A stretch of 64,000 nt of DNA, taken from Gnetum montanum (lineage: Eukaryota > Streptophyta > Gnetopsida > Gnetales > Gnetaceae). Shown here piece by piece: positions 35,761-47,328 of this stretch; position 1 is the stretch's first letter, and the number at the start of each line of letters is the position of its first letter. The position numbers and the translations under genes were made by a program. The stretch is from NCBI GenBank assembly GCA_015680685.1, contig MNCI01007731.1, positions 581,490 to 645,489 on the forward strand, read 5' to 3'. Below the pieces are notes generated by a model, which was not told the DNA's origin, ran no database searches, and saw only the letters and a program-made list of their open reading frames with translations.

Positions 35761-35889
35761 AGTAAAAATTAATCATCTGATCTCCAAAGTTTCCATGTGT
35801 GACACCAAATGTAGTTGTGGTCGTCTATGGGTCCTAGGGACCTACTTGGTGTTAGACAAGTACTAAGCTCGAAATTTTATGGTGTTTCA

Positions 35890-35902
35890 TTAGCCCCTCT
35901 TT
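35890..35902 (-). promoter_or_regulatory. Polypurine tract of G3
   Basis: Minus strand taaagaggggctaa next to the LTR. Confidence 0.85.
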
Positions 35903-36944
35903 ATTGACGTTTGGAGGAATTGACCCGAGAAGCGTCGACAAAGAAGTGCAAAACACCACAAGCAACTTGATAGAGACTTTTTCCATTGCCACTTGACTAG
36001 ATGTCATCGCACCATGTTCAGTAGTACATGGGATTGGGAAAGTGAAATTTGTAACTGGTAGGAGAATGGGGATTATGGGGACTAGTAAATGCCCAAGGGA
36101 TTGTGGTTGGTGAAGAGGGGATGCTCTGGTATGTGTCATGCTGATCCTTGTCAATAGACATTGTTTAGCAGACTTGGAATCTAGACTTGCAATGCGTGTT
36201 CTCTAGCAGAGCAAGACTCTTGCTTAGTGTCCAAGAGGACTTGTTGGCAATGACAAAGCCACGTGATGATGTGTTGCATTCTTTGGAGGAATAGGGTCCT
36301 TTGTTTAGGGGAACCTATTGAAGGAGAGCCAAAGCCATGTAGCTGGATGTTTCTTGACTGATTTTGTCATGAGTACTTGGTTCCAGACATGTGTCTTCCT
36401 GCCTGCGGCTTGTGTGGGAAGTGCCAAGGGTCTTGCATTTTTTTTTGGGAAGAAAATTTGCTTTGATCTTGTACTCATGCTTAAGTGCTACTATGTTACA
36501 ACTGCTCAAAGGTGTTATAGTGCACAACGGTATGCTCAAAGTTTTGAGTGTGCTAGGTGTATCAGAGGTGTAGCTGAGTAGAGTATGCTGATGAATGGAT
36601 AGGACATGTACCAGGAAATGGAAATGTACCAATGAAGGGTTTGATTTAGTCTTGCCATGTGCACTATGAACATTGCCTCATCTTGCTTCTTGTGAAGAAA
36701 TGCATTCTTATGCGAAACTTCTGAGTGTCATCTTGCAAACACAACTTTAAGGACATAAGAAAACCATGAGTGAATAAGCGAGCTTAGACTTACACAGTTA
36801 CAGATGGAATAAAGACATTGGAGGTGATCTCAGGCACTATATATGAGTGGTAGCGACGTTGGTGGGATTATCTAATGGCTAGCAATGCAGTGATTCTGAT
36901 GAAGTATGAACGTGGCGGCGGATTGAGGAACCGGAGATGAACTT
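35903..36944 (-). other. 3' untranslated region of G3
   Basis: No coding region recognised. Overlapping short frames are chance. Confidence 0.55.
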
Positions 36945-37275
36945 GCCAGTTTATATTCTTAGCAGACTATCATGGGTTAGTTTTATGTCATGACTCGTTG
37001 GAAATTGCCAGTTTAGCATCATGGTGGACGTTACGTTGCCAATTTTTAGTCTTAGCGGACTATGAAGAGGCAAACCATTTTATAGTCTTAGCGGACTCTG
37101 GTGAGTGCGACCGTGGTAGTTTACCGTCATGCCGGATGGGTGCAAGTGTATCGTCATTGCAGACACTGTGTGATATCAATTTATCATCATGATGCTGGGA
37201 CGAGCTATGGTATTAGTTTTAAGTCATGATCCAGGACTATTCTATGGTATCAATTTATAGTCGTGACTCTAGGAC
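36945..37275 (-). repeat. Hairpin-repeat array after pol (G3)
   Basis: About eight degenerate units such as agtcttagcggact, atcatggtggac and gtcattgcagac after TTTAT or TTTTA. Same position as in G1 and G2. Confidence 0.82.
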
Positions 37276-37297
37276 TCGCACATACCTGAGCTTGTAC

Positions 37298-38576
37298 TCA
37301 AATGTAGAACGGTTTTAGGAACAAATGGTTGGTTGGATTGGCAAGCTCATTCCCTTCCATATTAGCTAGCTTAAATGATCTAGTGTCAAATGCTTTAATG
37401 ACTAAGTAAGGCCCTTCCCAGTTGGCTGAGAACTTGTTCGGGTGTTCTTGGACAACCTTAATTACAAGGTCGCCTTCTTTGATAGGGCACTTATGACCAT
37501 CATGTCGATGTCATTGCCGTTGTTGTTTTTGGTACCATTCGATCTGATCGAACGTACATACGCATTCCTCCTCCACCGAGTCCAGGTCAATGATGCGTAG
37601 ATCATTGTTCTACTCGTCGTCGAGGAGTCCAAAGAGTGTGATCCTTAAAGATGGTACCTATAATTCCAAAGGTAAAATAGCTTCTGAACCATAAACAAGA
37701 CTATATAGTGTTTTACCTGTTGAGGTTCGATGCATAGTACGGTATGCCCACAGTGCGTATACCAATTACTCGTGCCACTTTCTCTTGCTTTGGGTAAGCA
37801 TCCTCTTAAGTATTGCAATAATCATTTTGTTCGTTGCCTCTGCTTGCCCATTGCTCTGAGGATAGTAAGGGGATGAAAACAAGTGTTTGATCCCTAGGTT
37901 GTCTCAAAAGGTTTTGGTCTTGGCACTACTAAATTGTGGTCCATTGTTAGTGATGATTGTCATGGGAATGCCAAAGCAGGTTACAATGTTTTCGAGAATG
38001 AAATTGCATAGATGATTAGATGTAGTTTTTCAAAGGGGAGCAACTTCTACCCACTTTGTGAAATATTCGGTTGCAGTTATGATGAAACTATGCCCTGCAA
38101 AAGATGAGGGTGTTATCGGGCCGATAAGGTCCAACGCCCACTTTTGAAAAGGCCATGTGATTTGTGTTGTATGCAACTCATTTGGTAGGACATGGATTAG
38201 ATTGCTATATTTTTGGCAGGTACTACATGTCTTAGCCTTGGAGAGACAGTCATATTCCATGTGTGGCCAATAGTAGCCTAAGCATCTTATTTTTGTTGCC
38301 ATGGCTTTTGGCGCTATGTGCACTTTGCATAGTTCCTCGTGTACTTGTTCGACGATGGTTTGGGCATCAGTCCTATTAACGCATGTTAGCAATATGCCTT
38401 CGTAAGATCTATGACATAATGTGTCCCGTACTAGGGTTTACTACTTAGAACGTTTTCGTATTGCATCCTTTTGTGCATTTGTTAGATGTCGTGGTGTTTC
38501 GCTGCATAGAAGGTATTCTTTTATGTCGTCATACCATTCTATCGCATGTATCGTACTAACAGATGCGATTGGCAAA
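37298..38576 (-). pseudogene. Integrase part of G3 pol (separated by the R insertion)
   Basis: Contains the H-H-C-C zinc site (VHEELCKVHIAPKAM ... CSTCQKY), the first catalytic Asp in WALDLIGPITP, the second position changed to Asn (ITNNGPQF, 37946-37948), and the Glu in NGQAEATNK. The C-terminal part ends LFLKPFYI-stop. Upstream it runs into the R element within ASVSTIHAIEW and continues at 47324. Stops are present. Confidence 0.88.
38572..38576. repeat. Target-site duplication of R, left copy
   Basis: GCAAA, against GCAAC at 47324-47328. Confidence 0.65.
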
Positions 38577-38823
38577 TGTTGGCACATTTCTGGCCATTTC
38601 ATGGAATAGTATGGCTTCCCATTTATCATTACTAGTAGGGCGGGAAAGTGTAGAAAAGTGCCTCAAAGAATGAGACATGGTGTCCAATACAGCTGCAGGC
38701 ATCTTCACTAATTACACCTCTAAAAAGTCTGGAAAAATTCAAAAATCCACATCCATAGCATCTTCTTCTCATAAGTTTCTCCAGCTTTTTAGGATGGCTT
38801 AAATTAACGGTGGGTGATCATTA

Positions 38824-39770
38824 TCAGTACCTGGTGCTGGTTATCCTGGAATCCTTGCAATAATTTCCGAAGGTGTTGCAGGACTTAATCTCTATTGAAA
38901 CATATTCGTCATCAATCTTAAGAATCTGATTTTTTATAAGAGCACTTCTCTCAAGAGCCTCCAGAGTGTCATCACCAAAAATATTTAAGGCTTCGCCCCA
39001 GCGACATGTGGGGAAGAAGATACATATGTCAAAGAAGGCTTCTCTGTAGGAATTGGGGAGTCCATCCAAAGCAAAAGAAAAGAAATCCACATTTTTTTTA
39101 ATGCAAAATATTCGCCACCCGTGCGAGCATGTTCCTTCCTGATCACCTGCATTGCCCTACTTTTGTTGGGATGGTTTGCAATGAAATTGTCCACCAATTC
39201 AATACACAGCGGTACCCCTCCACACATGTTGCTCAATGCCTGCAAGTCCTGGCGTTTTAGTTGTTGGCACGCCGATTCTCCCAACAGTTGCTGTAACAGC
39301 TCGTCTCCATCTTTTTTATCCATGGACGACACAGGGAAGATTTTCACAGAATCAGGTGCATGAACGCTATCAGCCACGTCCCGACTTCGGGTGGTTAAAA
39401 GTAGTCTCAACTTGTTGCAGTTGTGAAGTTGCTTGGGTAGAAGCATTGAGAGCTGCTGAGCATCCAATGCATTATCCACATAAACAAAACAAGGGGTAGA
39501 TTCAACAAGCTGTTGCAATGCATTCTGACCTTCTGTATCTGAACACGACTCTTCATATTAGTTGCCTGAGATATCATCCATGATTTGCTTTTGGAGTTTT
39601 GTAATAATGGGCTTGCTGTGGATGGTTTCAAACAACTTCACCTTTGAAAACCCAATCCGAACATGGCAATCACTACTGGTCACGGGCGGCGAAACCACTT
39701 GTGCATAATCGCATAAAAGGTGAACTAGCTCCACACTGCGAAACGCAGTGAGCATGATGATGGAGTAACG
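38824..39770 (-). pseudogene. NB-ARC (NLR resistance protein) fragment in the R 5' LTR
   Basis: Minus-strand reading shows plant NB-ARC landmarks in order: TPCFVYVDNALDAQQLSMLL (kinase-2-like), LRLLLTTRSRDVADSV (RNBS-B), VKIFPVSSMDKKDGDELL (RNBS-C), LSNMCGGVPLCIELV (GLPL), then after a frame change LPNSYREAFFDICIFFP (RNBS-D-like). The P-loop and the LRRs are missing. A TAA after DDISGN is shared with the second copy, so it predates this insertion or was already in the master element. Intact NLRs are intracellular immune receptors; this is a captured fragment, not a working one. Confidence 0.82.
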
Positions 39771-40082
39771 AACATTATTTATAGCTTGGCCAAGGGGAGA
39801 TAGATGATAAAATTTTATTTATTGACCTTTATGTTGTTCCTAAATATACATATATAAAGTTATATGTATAGCTATTTTATAAAAAGAGGGATTTATGGAC
39901 ATTTCCAACTATAGCTTTTATTTATATAATTGTAACTTTATGTGGAAGTTGTAACTTCCTAGCCTTAATCCATGATGTTTGTAACCATTAAAAAGGCCAC
40001 TTGTCAACTACAACCTCTTTTTCTCCACAAAGGCCAGTTGTCACTTGCATGGGACACTTGTCACCTACAACCTGTTTATCTC

Positions 40083-40168
40083 CATGAAGACACTTGGCAA
40101 CTGAATGAAGACACTTGGCAACTAAATGAAGACACTTGGAAACTACATGAAGACACTTGGCAACTACA
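40083..40168 (+). repeat. 21-bp tandem repeat in the R 5' LTR (about four units)
   Basis: Unit approximately tgaagacacttggcaactaaa. The 3' LTR has about three units at 45770-45835. Confidence 0.85.
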
Positions 40169-40370
40169 TGGAACACGTGTCAGATGCAAAATTTTTATCT
40201 CTTTGGTGGTTGAAACCACCCAAAATTGTTGTAACTTACCTAACTTGTTGGGCAAGTAACCTCCTAACTTGTTGGGCAAGTAATCTCCTAATTGGTTGGC
40301 CAAGTTACTTGGGAGAGAAGTTAGGTGAGATATTTTTGAATATGTAACTTCCCTACCTACCTTTGAACCC

Positions 40371-40378
40371 TATAAAAA
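40371..40378 (+). promoter_or_regulatory. TATA box of the R 5' LTR
   Basis: TATAAAAA in the context gaaccctataaaaaggcttc; identical at 46037-46044 in the 3' LTR. It places the NB-ARC fragment in U3. Confidence 0.75.
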
Positions 40379-41108
40379 GGCTTCAGGGGTCAAGGGGAAA
40401 TCATCATAACATTGGAATCACAAGGGACTTCTCACATCACACTTGGAGTCTTGGAAGATTTGTAAAGAAGATTTCTTGTAAGATGGCTTGCTAAAAAAAA
40501 AGACTTCAGCCTGTTTGTCATGGTCCTATGAGTTACACATTTTATTTTTTGTTTTGTTTAAATTATTTAGCTAGTGGTTTAGATAGTATCATCCTTGGCA
40601 AGTAATTTTGGGATTTTTAGATTGCTCTTATTTTTCTTGTTGCCCAATAGAAATTTCTATTAAAATTTTGTTATAGAAGCGTTTGTGTTTAAAAGCCTTA
40701 AGAGCATTTTAGTTGTAAATTTTGTTATTGTGCAATGTATGGTAACTGCTATTGGGATTGTTGTAAGAGAGCCTTTGTTTGTAGTCATGCCGTTGAACAA
40801 TTTAGTAGTCGAGAGGGTTCAGAAAATCTTTGGTATTTTGATGGGACCAAAATAGCTTCCTTTTATCCTTAAAGTGAATTCTCATGGTTTTTCAATCAGA
40901 AATTGTCAAGTCTTTTAAATTTTCTATTTGAATGCAATCATTGACATCTATTATCTAGTCAAAATGGAGTCTCATACGTGGTAGTTTACGCAGCAATTTT
41001 TGGTAGCATAATAGGATTGTCTTGAAGATATTGCTTGTTTGAGCCTTGGAAGTTTGAACAATTCGTAGATATTGAATTTGGGATAGCTTTATTGCGAAGT
41101 GTTTACTC

Positions 41109-42009
41109 NNNNNNNNNNNNNNNNNNNNNNNNNNNNNNNNNNNNNNNNNNNNNNNNNNNNNNNNNNNNNNNNNNNNNNNNNNNNNNNNNNNNNNNNNNNN
41201 NNNNNNNNNNNNNNNNNNNNNNNNNNNNNNNNNNNNNNNNNNNNNNNNNNNNNNNNNNNNNNNNNNNNNNNNNNNNNNNNNNNNNNNNNNNNNNNNNNNN
41301 NNNNNNNNNNNNNNNNNNNNNNNNNNNNNNNNNNNNNNNNNNNNNNNNNNNNNNNNNNNNNNNNNNNNNNNNNNNNNNNNNNNNNNNNNNNNNNNNNNNN
41401 NNNNNNNNNNNNNNNNNNNNNNNNNNNNNNNNNNNNNNNNNNNNNNNNNNNNNNNNNNNNNNNNNNNNNNNNNNNNNNNNNNNNNNNNNNNNNNNNNNNN
41501 NNNNNNNNNNNNNNNNNNNNNNNNNNNNNNNNNNNNNNNNNNNNNNNNNNNNNNNNNNNNNNNNNNNNNNNNNNNNNNNNNNNNNNNNNNNNNNNNNNNN
41601 NNNNNNNNNNNNNNNNNNNNNNNNNNNNNNNNNNNNNNNNNNNNNNNNNNNNNNNNNNNNNNNNNNNNNNNNNNNNNNNNNNNNNNNNNNNNNNNNNNNN
41701 NNNNNNNNNNNNNNNNNNNNNNNNNNNNNNNNNNNNNNNNNNNNNNNNNNNNNNNNNNNNNNNNNNNNNNNNNNNNNNNNNNNNNNNNNNNNNNNNNNNN
41801 NNNNNNNNNNNNNNNNNNNNNNNNNNNNNNNNNNNNNNNNNNNNNNNNNNNNNNNNNNNNNNNNNNNNNNNNNNNNNNNNNNNNNNNNNNNNNNNNNNNN
41901 NNNNNNNNNNNNNNNNNNNNNNNNNNNNNNNNNNNNNNNNNNNNNNNNNNNNNNNNNNNNNNNNNNNNNNNNNNNNNNNNNNNNNNNNNNNNNNNNNNNN
42001 NNNNNNNNN
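41109..42009. other. Assembly gap (901 N)
   Basis: Hides the end of the R 5' LTR, the primer-binding site and the start of gag. Long open frames across it are artefacts of unknown bases. Confidence 0.99.
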
Positions 42010-43466
42010 AAGTTGGGATGACATGAAGAATCTTTTCTTAGCCCAGTTTGGTAATCAATTAGATCAACAACAACTATATTATGGGCTGATACAAGCTAAG
42101 CAAGGAGTTAAAGAGTCAATTAGAGATTTCAACATTAAGTTTCAACGAATTTGTGGACTCTTTCAAAGGCAATATAGGCGATCAGAAGAAATGCTTAAGG
42201 AAACTTATCTTAAGGCTATCAACCCCAAAATTTCAATTTGGTTAAGGAGAACTCCAAACATGACTATCCTAAATGACTACTTCAGTGAAGCTATACAGTT
42301 AGAAAAATAGCTGAACTTGAATCCTAAAGAAAATATCACAATTCAAAAAAGAGAAGAAAGAGTTATGATTCCTATGCAAGATATAGCTCAATTTAAAGCT
42401 TTCCTAGGTCCATATCATGTTAAGATAGAGCAAGAACATGAAAGAGTAGGATCTGAGAAAGGACAATTAATGAGAGATATGTCTAACAAAATAGTGAAGC
42501 TTGAAAAAGCTTCGGCAAGAGTAAATATCAAGGAAGAAAGGAAAAATAGAAAACATAAACATCAAGACACTAAGTTAGTAGAAGATGAAGATGAAAGTGA
42601 CCTTATTATGTCCAATTTTCTTGATATTGAATCTGATAATGAGTTATCCAATGTTCATTATGCAAGTAAATCTTCTAGGAATGGATCAAGCGATACTTCT
42701 TCTCTATCAAGCTCTGAAGAAGATATGTCTTCAGATGAAGAGTGTAATAACAATGACGAAAATGGATATAGTCTTCGATCAAAGGAAAGACTAACTACTT
42801 CTAGACCCCCAAATGTTATTACTGATCCATCTACTAAGAGAAAATATTTTGAACCAAGTAGAAAGGATAAGAATAAAGGTAAAGACAATCAAGTGGAGCA
42901 AAGCACTCCAAAACAGTCTTTTAGTAAATGGATAAAGAGATCAAGCTTCATTGGTGATGGTGAATATGATTTGATTGAAGAACTTAAACATGTTAAGGCA
43001 AATATTAGTCTCTATCAGTTGCTTCAAATAGGAGATCAGCAAAGAAAGTCTTTAGAATTCATTAAAGGTAAAAGGAGAGCTAGAGAATCAGAGTTAAGTT
43101 ATGTGTCTAACAATGANCTCAGGTTACATATCAATAGATTATTCTCACATGTGGTTACCTTGGAAAGGAGAACCAAATCAAATCTACATCTATAGTGAAC
43201 CTTTCATGATTGATAACATTACTTCAAATGGAAAAAGTAAGATGGTTGAAAAAGGAGGTGTTGAAAACAAAATTTGTACACTCCAAGAAAGTGAGAATTC
43301 ATTCGATAAAAAAGATGAAAGGATTACTGAAGACAAACCTCAAGAGGATCAAGTTGAAAGCTCCAGCAAGCCAAAAAGTAATAGAAAGGTTTCTCATGAG
43401 AGGGTTAGAGATATGAGGATTCCTACCAACGTAATCCTCCCAATTATCTTCCCATCTCAAGAATAG
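42010..43466 (+). pseudogene. gag of R, start missing in gap
   Basis: Opens with the retrotransposon gag core: SWDDMKNLFLAQFGNQL and KESIRDFNIKFQRICGLF. A TAG at 42308 probably replaces a Gln codon. The frame continues with a charged, Ser/Asp/Glu-rich linker (SSDTSSLSSSEEDMSSDEEC), a basic stretch, and then a frame change at the unknown base 43117. It ends at ILPIIFPSQE-stop. No zinc knuckle is seen. About 485 residues are readable. The product would help form particles using enzymes of a partner element. It is unusual in being closer to intact than the neighbouring pol genes. Confidence 0.8.
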
Positions 43467-43659
43467 TCCATGAACAAAGGACTTAATAATGTACAGTTTT
43501 TTTGTTTTATTAGAAATGAGGTTTTTATACCATCAAACATTATGTTTGATGGGAATTTTCCTCCGAAAAGATTTATCATTTAAGCTGTAAAAAGTTCGAT
43601 GAAAGATTTAAGTACAGTTTAGTTTCAAAATGACGCTGCATAAATTTCTTTATGCTTTT

Positions 43660-43674
43660 AAAGGGGGGTAGAAA
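43660..43674 (+). promoter_or_regulatory. Polypurine tract of R
   Basis: aaaggggggtagaaa directly before the TGTTGGCACA start of the 3' LTR. Confidence 0.88.
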
Positions 43675-43921
43675 TGTTGGCACATTTCTGGCCATTTCAT
43701 GGAATAGTATGGCTTCCCATTTATCATTACTAGCAGGGCGGGAAATTGTAGAAAAGTGCCACAAAGAATGAGACATGGTGTACAATATAGCTGCAGGCAT
43801 CTTCACTGATTACACCTCTAAAAAGTCTGGAAAAATTCAAAAATCCACATCCATAGCATCTTCTTCTCATAAGTTTCCCCAGCTTTTTAGGATGGCTTAA
43901 ATTAATGGTGGGTGATCATTA

Positions 43922-45041
43922 TCAGTACCTGGTGCTGGTTATCCTGGAATCCTTGCAACAATTTTCGAAGGTGCTGCAGGACTTAATCTCTATTGAAATA
44001 TCTTCTTCATCAATCTTAAGAATTTGATTTTTTATAAGAGCCCTTCTCTCAAGAGCCTCCAGAGTGTCATCACCAAACATATTTAAGGCTTCGCCCCAGT
44101 GACAAGTGGGGAAGAAGATACATATGTCAAAGAAGGCTTCTTTGTAGGAATTGGGGAGTCCATCGAAAGCAAAAGAAAAGAAATCCACATTTTTTTAATG
44201 CAAAAGATTCGCCACCCGTGTAAGCATGTTCATTCCTGATCACCTGCATTTCCCTACTTTTGTTGGCATGGTTTGCAATGAAATTGCCCACCAATTCAAT
44301 ACATAGCGTCACCCCTCCACACATGTTGCTCAATGCCTGCAAGTCCTGGCATTTTAGTTGTTGGCATGCTGATTCTCCCAACAGTTGTTGTAACAGCTCG
44401 TCTCCATCTTTTTTATGCATGGATGACACAGGGAAGATTTTCACAGAATCAGGTGCATGAACGCTATCAGCCACGTCCCAACTTCGGGCGGTTAAAAGTA
44501 GTCTCAACTTGTTGCAGTTGTGAAGTTGCTTGGGTAGAAGCATTGAGAGCTGCTGAGCATCCAATGCATTATCCACATAAACAAAACAAGGTGTAGATTC
44601 AACAAGCTGTTGCAATGCATTCTGACCTTCCGTATCCGAACACGACTCTTCATATTAGTTGCCTGAGATATCATCCATGATTTGCTTTTGGATTTTTGTA
44701 ATAATGGGCTTGCTGTGGATGGTTTCAAAAAACTTCACCTTTGAAAACCCAATCCGAAAATGGCAATCACTACTGGTCACAGGCGGCGAAACCACTTGTG
44801 CATAATTGCATAAAAGGCGAACTGGCTCCACACCGCGAAACACAGTGAGCATGAAGATATGGTAATGAACATTACACAGCCATGGCAGATGCAGAAGACA
44901 CGGAGAATAAGCGATAAGAGCAGTAGCAGCAGGACCAAGCATAGGCAGACGGTGGTTAGGGTTTGTAGGGTTTCCAGTTAAGATCAAAATTTCTAGCAAA
45001 ACAGCGAGGGTAGGGCTACCTGCGAAAACATTGAAACCCAA
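43922..45041 (-). pseudogene. NB-ARC fragment in the R 3' LTR, with extra upstream part
   Basis: Same landmarks as the 5' LTR copy (CFVYVDNALDAQQLSMLL, LRLLLTARSWDVADSV, LSNMCGGVTLCIELV, LPNSYKEAFFDICIFFP) and the same TAA after DDISGN. GLPL has V-to-T and TTR has T-to-A changes. Upstream it continues in frame into the segment absent from the 5' LTR (MGFNVFAGSPTLAVLLEILI), which may be the original 5' end or unrelated sequence. No P-loop is found. A frame change occurs near the poly-T run at 44190. Confidence 0.8.
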
Positions 45042-45468
45042 ATTCTAACTCAAACTCGATTGTAGTTGTAGGTGTTAGCATGAGGACAAACCAAAGTAGA
45101 GGCAAAATTGAAAGAAACAAAATGGCGAGGAAGATCAAAATCAAGAGGGTCCTTGAGTCGCTCTATGGCTACCAGGTTAGAATGCAGAACTACCAAAAGT
45201 GAGGAGTGAAATAATCAGGAACTTTGAACCCTGCATCTAGGTGTTGGCTTCAAAGATGTTGATCTGATTGTGTCTCGCCATCTTCTCAGAAGTCCAGTCT
45301 AGGTTGAGCTTCTTCCTCTGCTAGCGTCAGCGTGAGAGAGGTTGCACCATCCGATTTGCCGTGTGTACAGTATTTTCCAATTCACAGGCCTTTTCCAGTC
45401 TTTGGTCAGCTCATCGTCTATCTTAACATGTGCCATAATAGATATGATTAAATATATAAAGTTTTCTG
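44875..45468. other. 594-bp segment present only in the R 3' LTR
   Basis: The two LTRs agree on both sides (aacatta before, tagcttggccaagg after), so this is an insertion here or a deletion from the other LTR. No inverted termini or clear duplication seen. A plus-strand start MARKIKIKRVLESLYGYQ followed by GT (45122-45177) looks like a short first exon. I do not recognise it. Confidence 0.7.
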
Positions 45469-45769
45469 TAGCTTGGCCAAGGGGAGATAGATGATCAAAT
45501 TTTATTTATTGACCTTTATGTTGTTCCTAAATATACATATATAAAGTTATATGTATAGCTATTTTATAAAAAGAGGGATTTATGGACATTTCCAACTATA
45601 GCTTTTATTTATATAATTGTAACTTTATGTGGAAGTTGTAACTTCCTAGCCTTAATCCATGATGTTTGTAACCATTAAAAAGGCCACTTGTCAACTATAG
45701 CCTCTTTATCTCCACAATGGCCACTTGTCATTTGCATGGGACACTTGTCACCTACAACTTGTTTATCTC

Positions 45770-45835
45770 CATGAAGACACTTGGCAACTGAATGAAGACA
45801 CTTGGCAACTACATGAAGACACTTGGCAACTACAT
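45770..45835 (+). repeat. 21-bp tandem repeat in the R 3' LTR (about three units)
   Basis: Same unit as 40083-40168, one unit fewer. Confidence 0.85.
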
Positions 45836-46036
45836 GGGACACTTGTCAACCGCAGCTTTTTTATCTCTTTGGTGGTTGAAACCACCCAAAATTGTTGTAA
45901 CTTACCTAACTTGTTGGGCAAGTAACCTCCTAACTTGTTGGGCAAGTAATCTCCTAATTGGTTGGCCAAGTTACTTGGGAGAGAAGTTAGGTGAGATATT
46001 TTTGAATATGTAACTTCCCTACCTACCTTTGAACCC

Positions 46037-46044
46037 TATAAAAA
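46037..46044 (+). promoter_or_regulatory. TATA box of the R 3' LTR
   Basis: TATAAAAA, same context as in the 5' LTR. Confidence 0.75.
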
Positions 46045-47323
46045 GGCTTCAGGGGTCAAGGAGGGAAAATCATCACTTCTCACATCACACTTGGGGTCTC
46101 ATACATCACATTTTGAAGGCTACTAGTTAGCACTTGGGCTCTTACTTGGAGACACTTTGAGTCTTGGGAGAAGAGCATTTTGTAAAGAAGAAAGTGTGAA
46201 CGATTGCTTGCAAGATGGCTTGCTAGAATAAAGATTTCAGCCTCTTTGTCATGGTCCTGTGAGTTATGCATTTCATTTTTTGTTTTGTTTAAATTGTTTA
46301 GCTAGTGGTTTAGATAGTATCATCCTTGGCAAGTAATTTTGGGATTTTTAGATTGCTCTTATTGTTCTTGTTGCCCGATAGAAATTTCTATTAAAATTTT
46401 GCCATAGAAGCGCTTGTGTTTAAAAGCCTTAAGAGCATTTTAGTAGTAAATTTTGTTATTGTGCAACGTATGGGAACTGCTATTGGGATTGTTGTAAGAG
46501 AGCCTCTGTTTGTTGTCACACCGTTGAACAATTCAGTAGTCGAGAGGGTTCAAAAAATATTTAGTATTTTGATGGGACCAAAATAGCTTCTTTTTATCCT
46601 TAAAGTGAATTCTCGTGGTTTTTCAATCAGAAATTGTCAAGTATTTTAAAGGTTCTATTTGAATGCAATCGTTGACATCTATTATCTAGTCAAAATGGAG
46701 TCTCATACATGGTAGTTGACGTAGCAATTTTTGATAGCATAATAGGATTGTCTTGAAGATATTGCTTGTTTGAGCCTTGGAAGTTTGAACAATTCGTAGA
46801 TATTGAATTTGGGATAGCTTTATTGCGAAGTGTTTACTCGTGTCATTTTACCTTGTTTAAATATTTGAGGTCTACACAAATCTTCTTTCTTTTCTTTTCT
46901 GCTTATTTCCATCGAATCTTGCTCTATTTCTAGTTTTCTTGTGGAACTATCTCTTTCTCTGGGGAAAATTAGGAGTATATTGCGGAGTTGTGCTCAAATA
47001 TTTTTGCAAAATTTTATTTGTTACAAGTAGGTATTATAAGGACAACGTAGACTAGGTAATTGAACAAAATAGAAAATTTTCAAGAACTCACAATACTTGG
47101 CAAAGTTGGCTAAATCTCTTTAAAGTAAGTCATTTGTAGTTCACACACAACGCAATTGTTACATTTTTCACAACCACATGCCGCAACAGCACACACACAT
47201 ACTCACATTAACTACTGAGTTTATTTGGAGGTATCTGGGCCTTGGTGTTGCCAGAGACCAGCAGGCACCTAAATCCTGTTCAAGGACACTTGTTGGCGGT
47301 CACGTCCCAAATGGTCGCCAACA

Positions 47324-47328
47324 GCAAC
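47324..47328. repeat. Target-site duplication of R, right copy
   Basis: GCAAC; one mismatch with GCAAA at 38572-38576. Confidence 0.65.

Larger units (their letters stand above)
34547..35889 (-). repeat. 3' LTR of G3
   Basis: Minus-strand start TGAAACACCATAAAATTTCG matches the G2 LTR start exactly for 20 bases. The other end (plus strand tgtaccgtctgaaatc) is set by position and the TGTA start and is less certain. About 1,343 bp. TATA on the minus strand at 35133-35139 (TATAAAA). Confidence 0.8.
38577..41108 (+). repeat. 5' LTR of R (cut by the assembly gap)
   Basis: Matches 43675-46833 nearly base for base, except that it lacks about 594 bp present in the 3' LTR at 44875-45468. The last ~490 bp of the LTR must lie in the gap. 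Confidence 0.9.
38577..47323 (+). mobile_element. R: gag-only (TR-GAG-like) LTR element with very long LTRs
   Basis: Two direct LTRs (38577 into the gap at 41109; 43675-47323) flank a 1.7 kb internal region that encodes a gag-type protein and ends in a polypurine tract. No protease, RT, RNase H or integrase frame is present, so it would depend on another element. The LTR ends are TGTTGGCACA and CGCCAACA. Flanking bases gcaaa and gcaac form a 5-bp duplication with one mismatch. Inserted into G3 pol. Each LTR carries an NB-ARC gene fragment in antisense in U3. Non-autonomous elements with only gag are known in plants as TR-GAG (established knowledge). Confidence 0.88.
43675..47323 (+). repeat. 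3' LTR of R, complete, 3,649 bp
   Basis: TGTTGGCACA ... CGCCAACA. U3 runs to the TATA at 46037, so R and U5 make up about 1.28 kb. Unusually long for a plant LTR. It holds the NB-ARC fragment, the 21-bp repeats and paired aacttgttgggcaagtaa repeats. Confidence 0.92.

Noticed and set aside
38824-39755. A functional NLR resistance gene
   Set aside because: Lacks P-loop and LRRs, has a stop and frame change, and lies inside an LTR present twice.
41035-42310. Very long open frames across the run of N
   Set aside because: They consist of unknown bases. Only the part after 42010 is real sequence.
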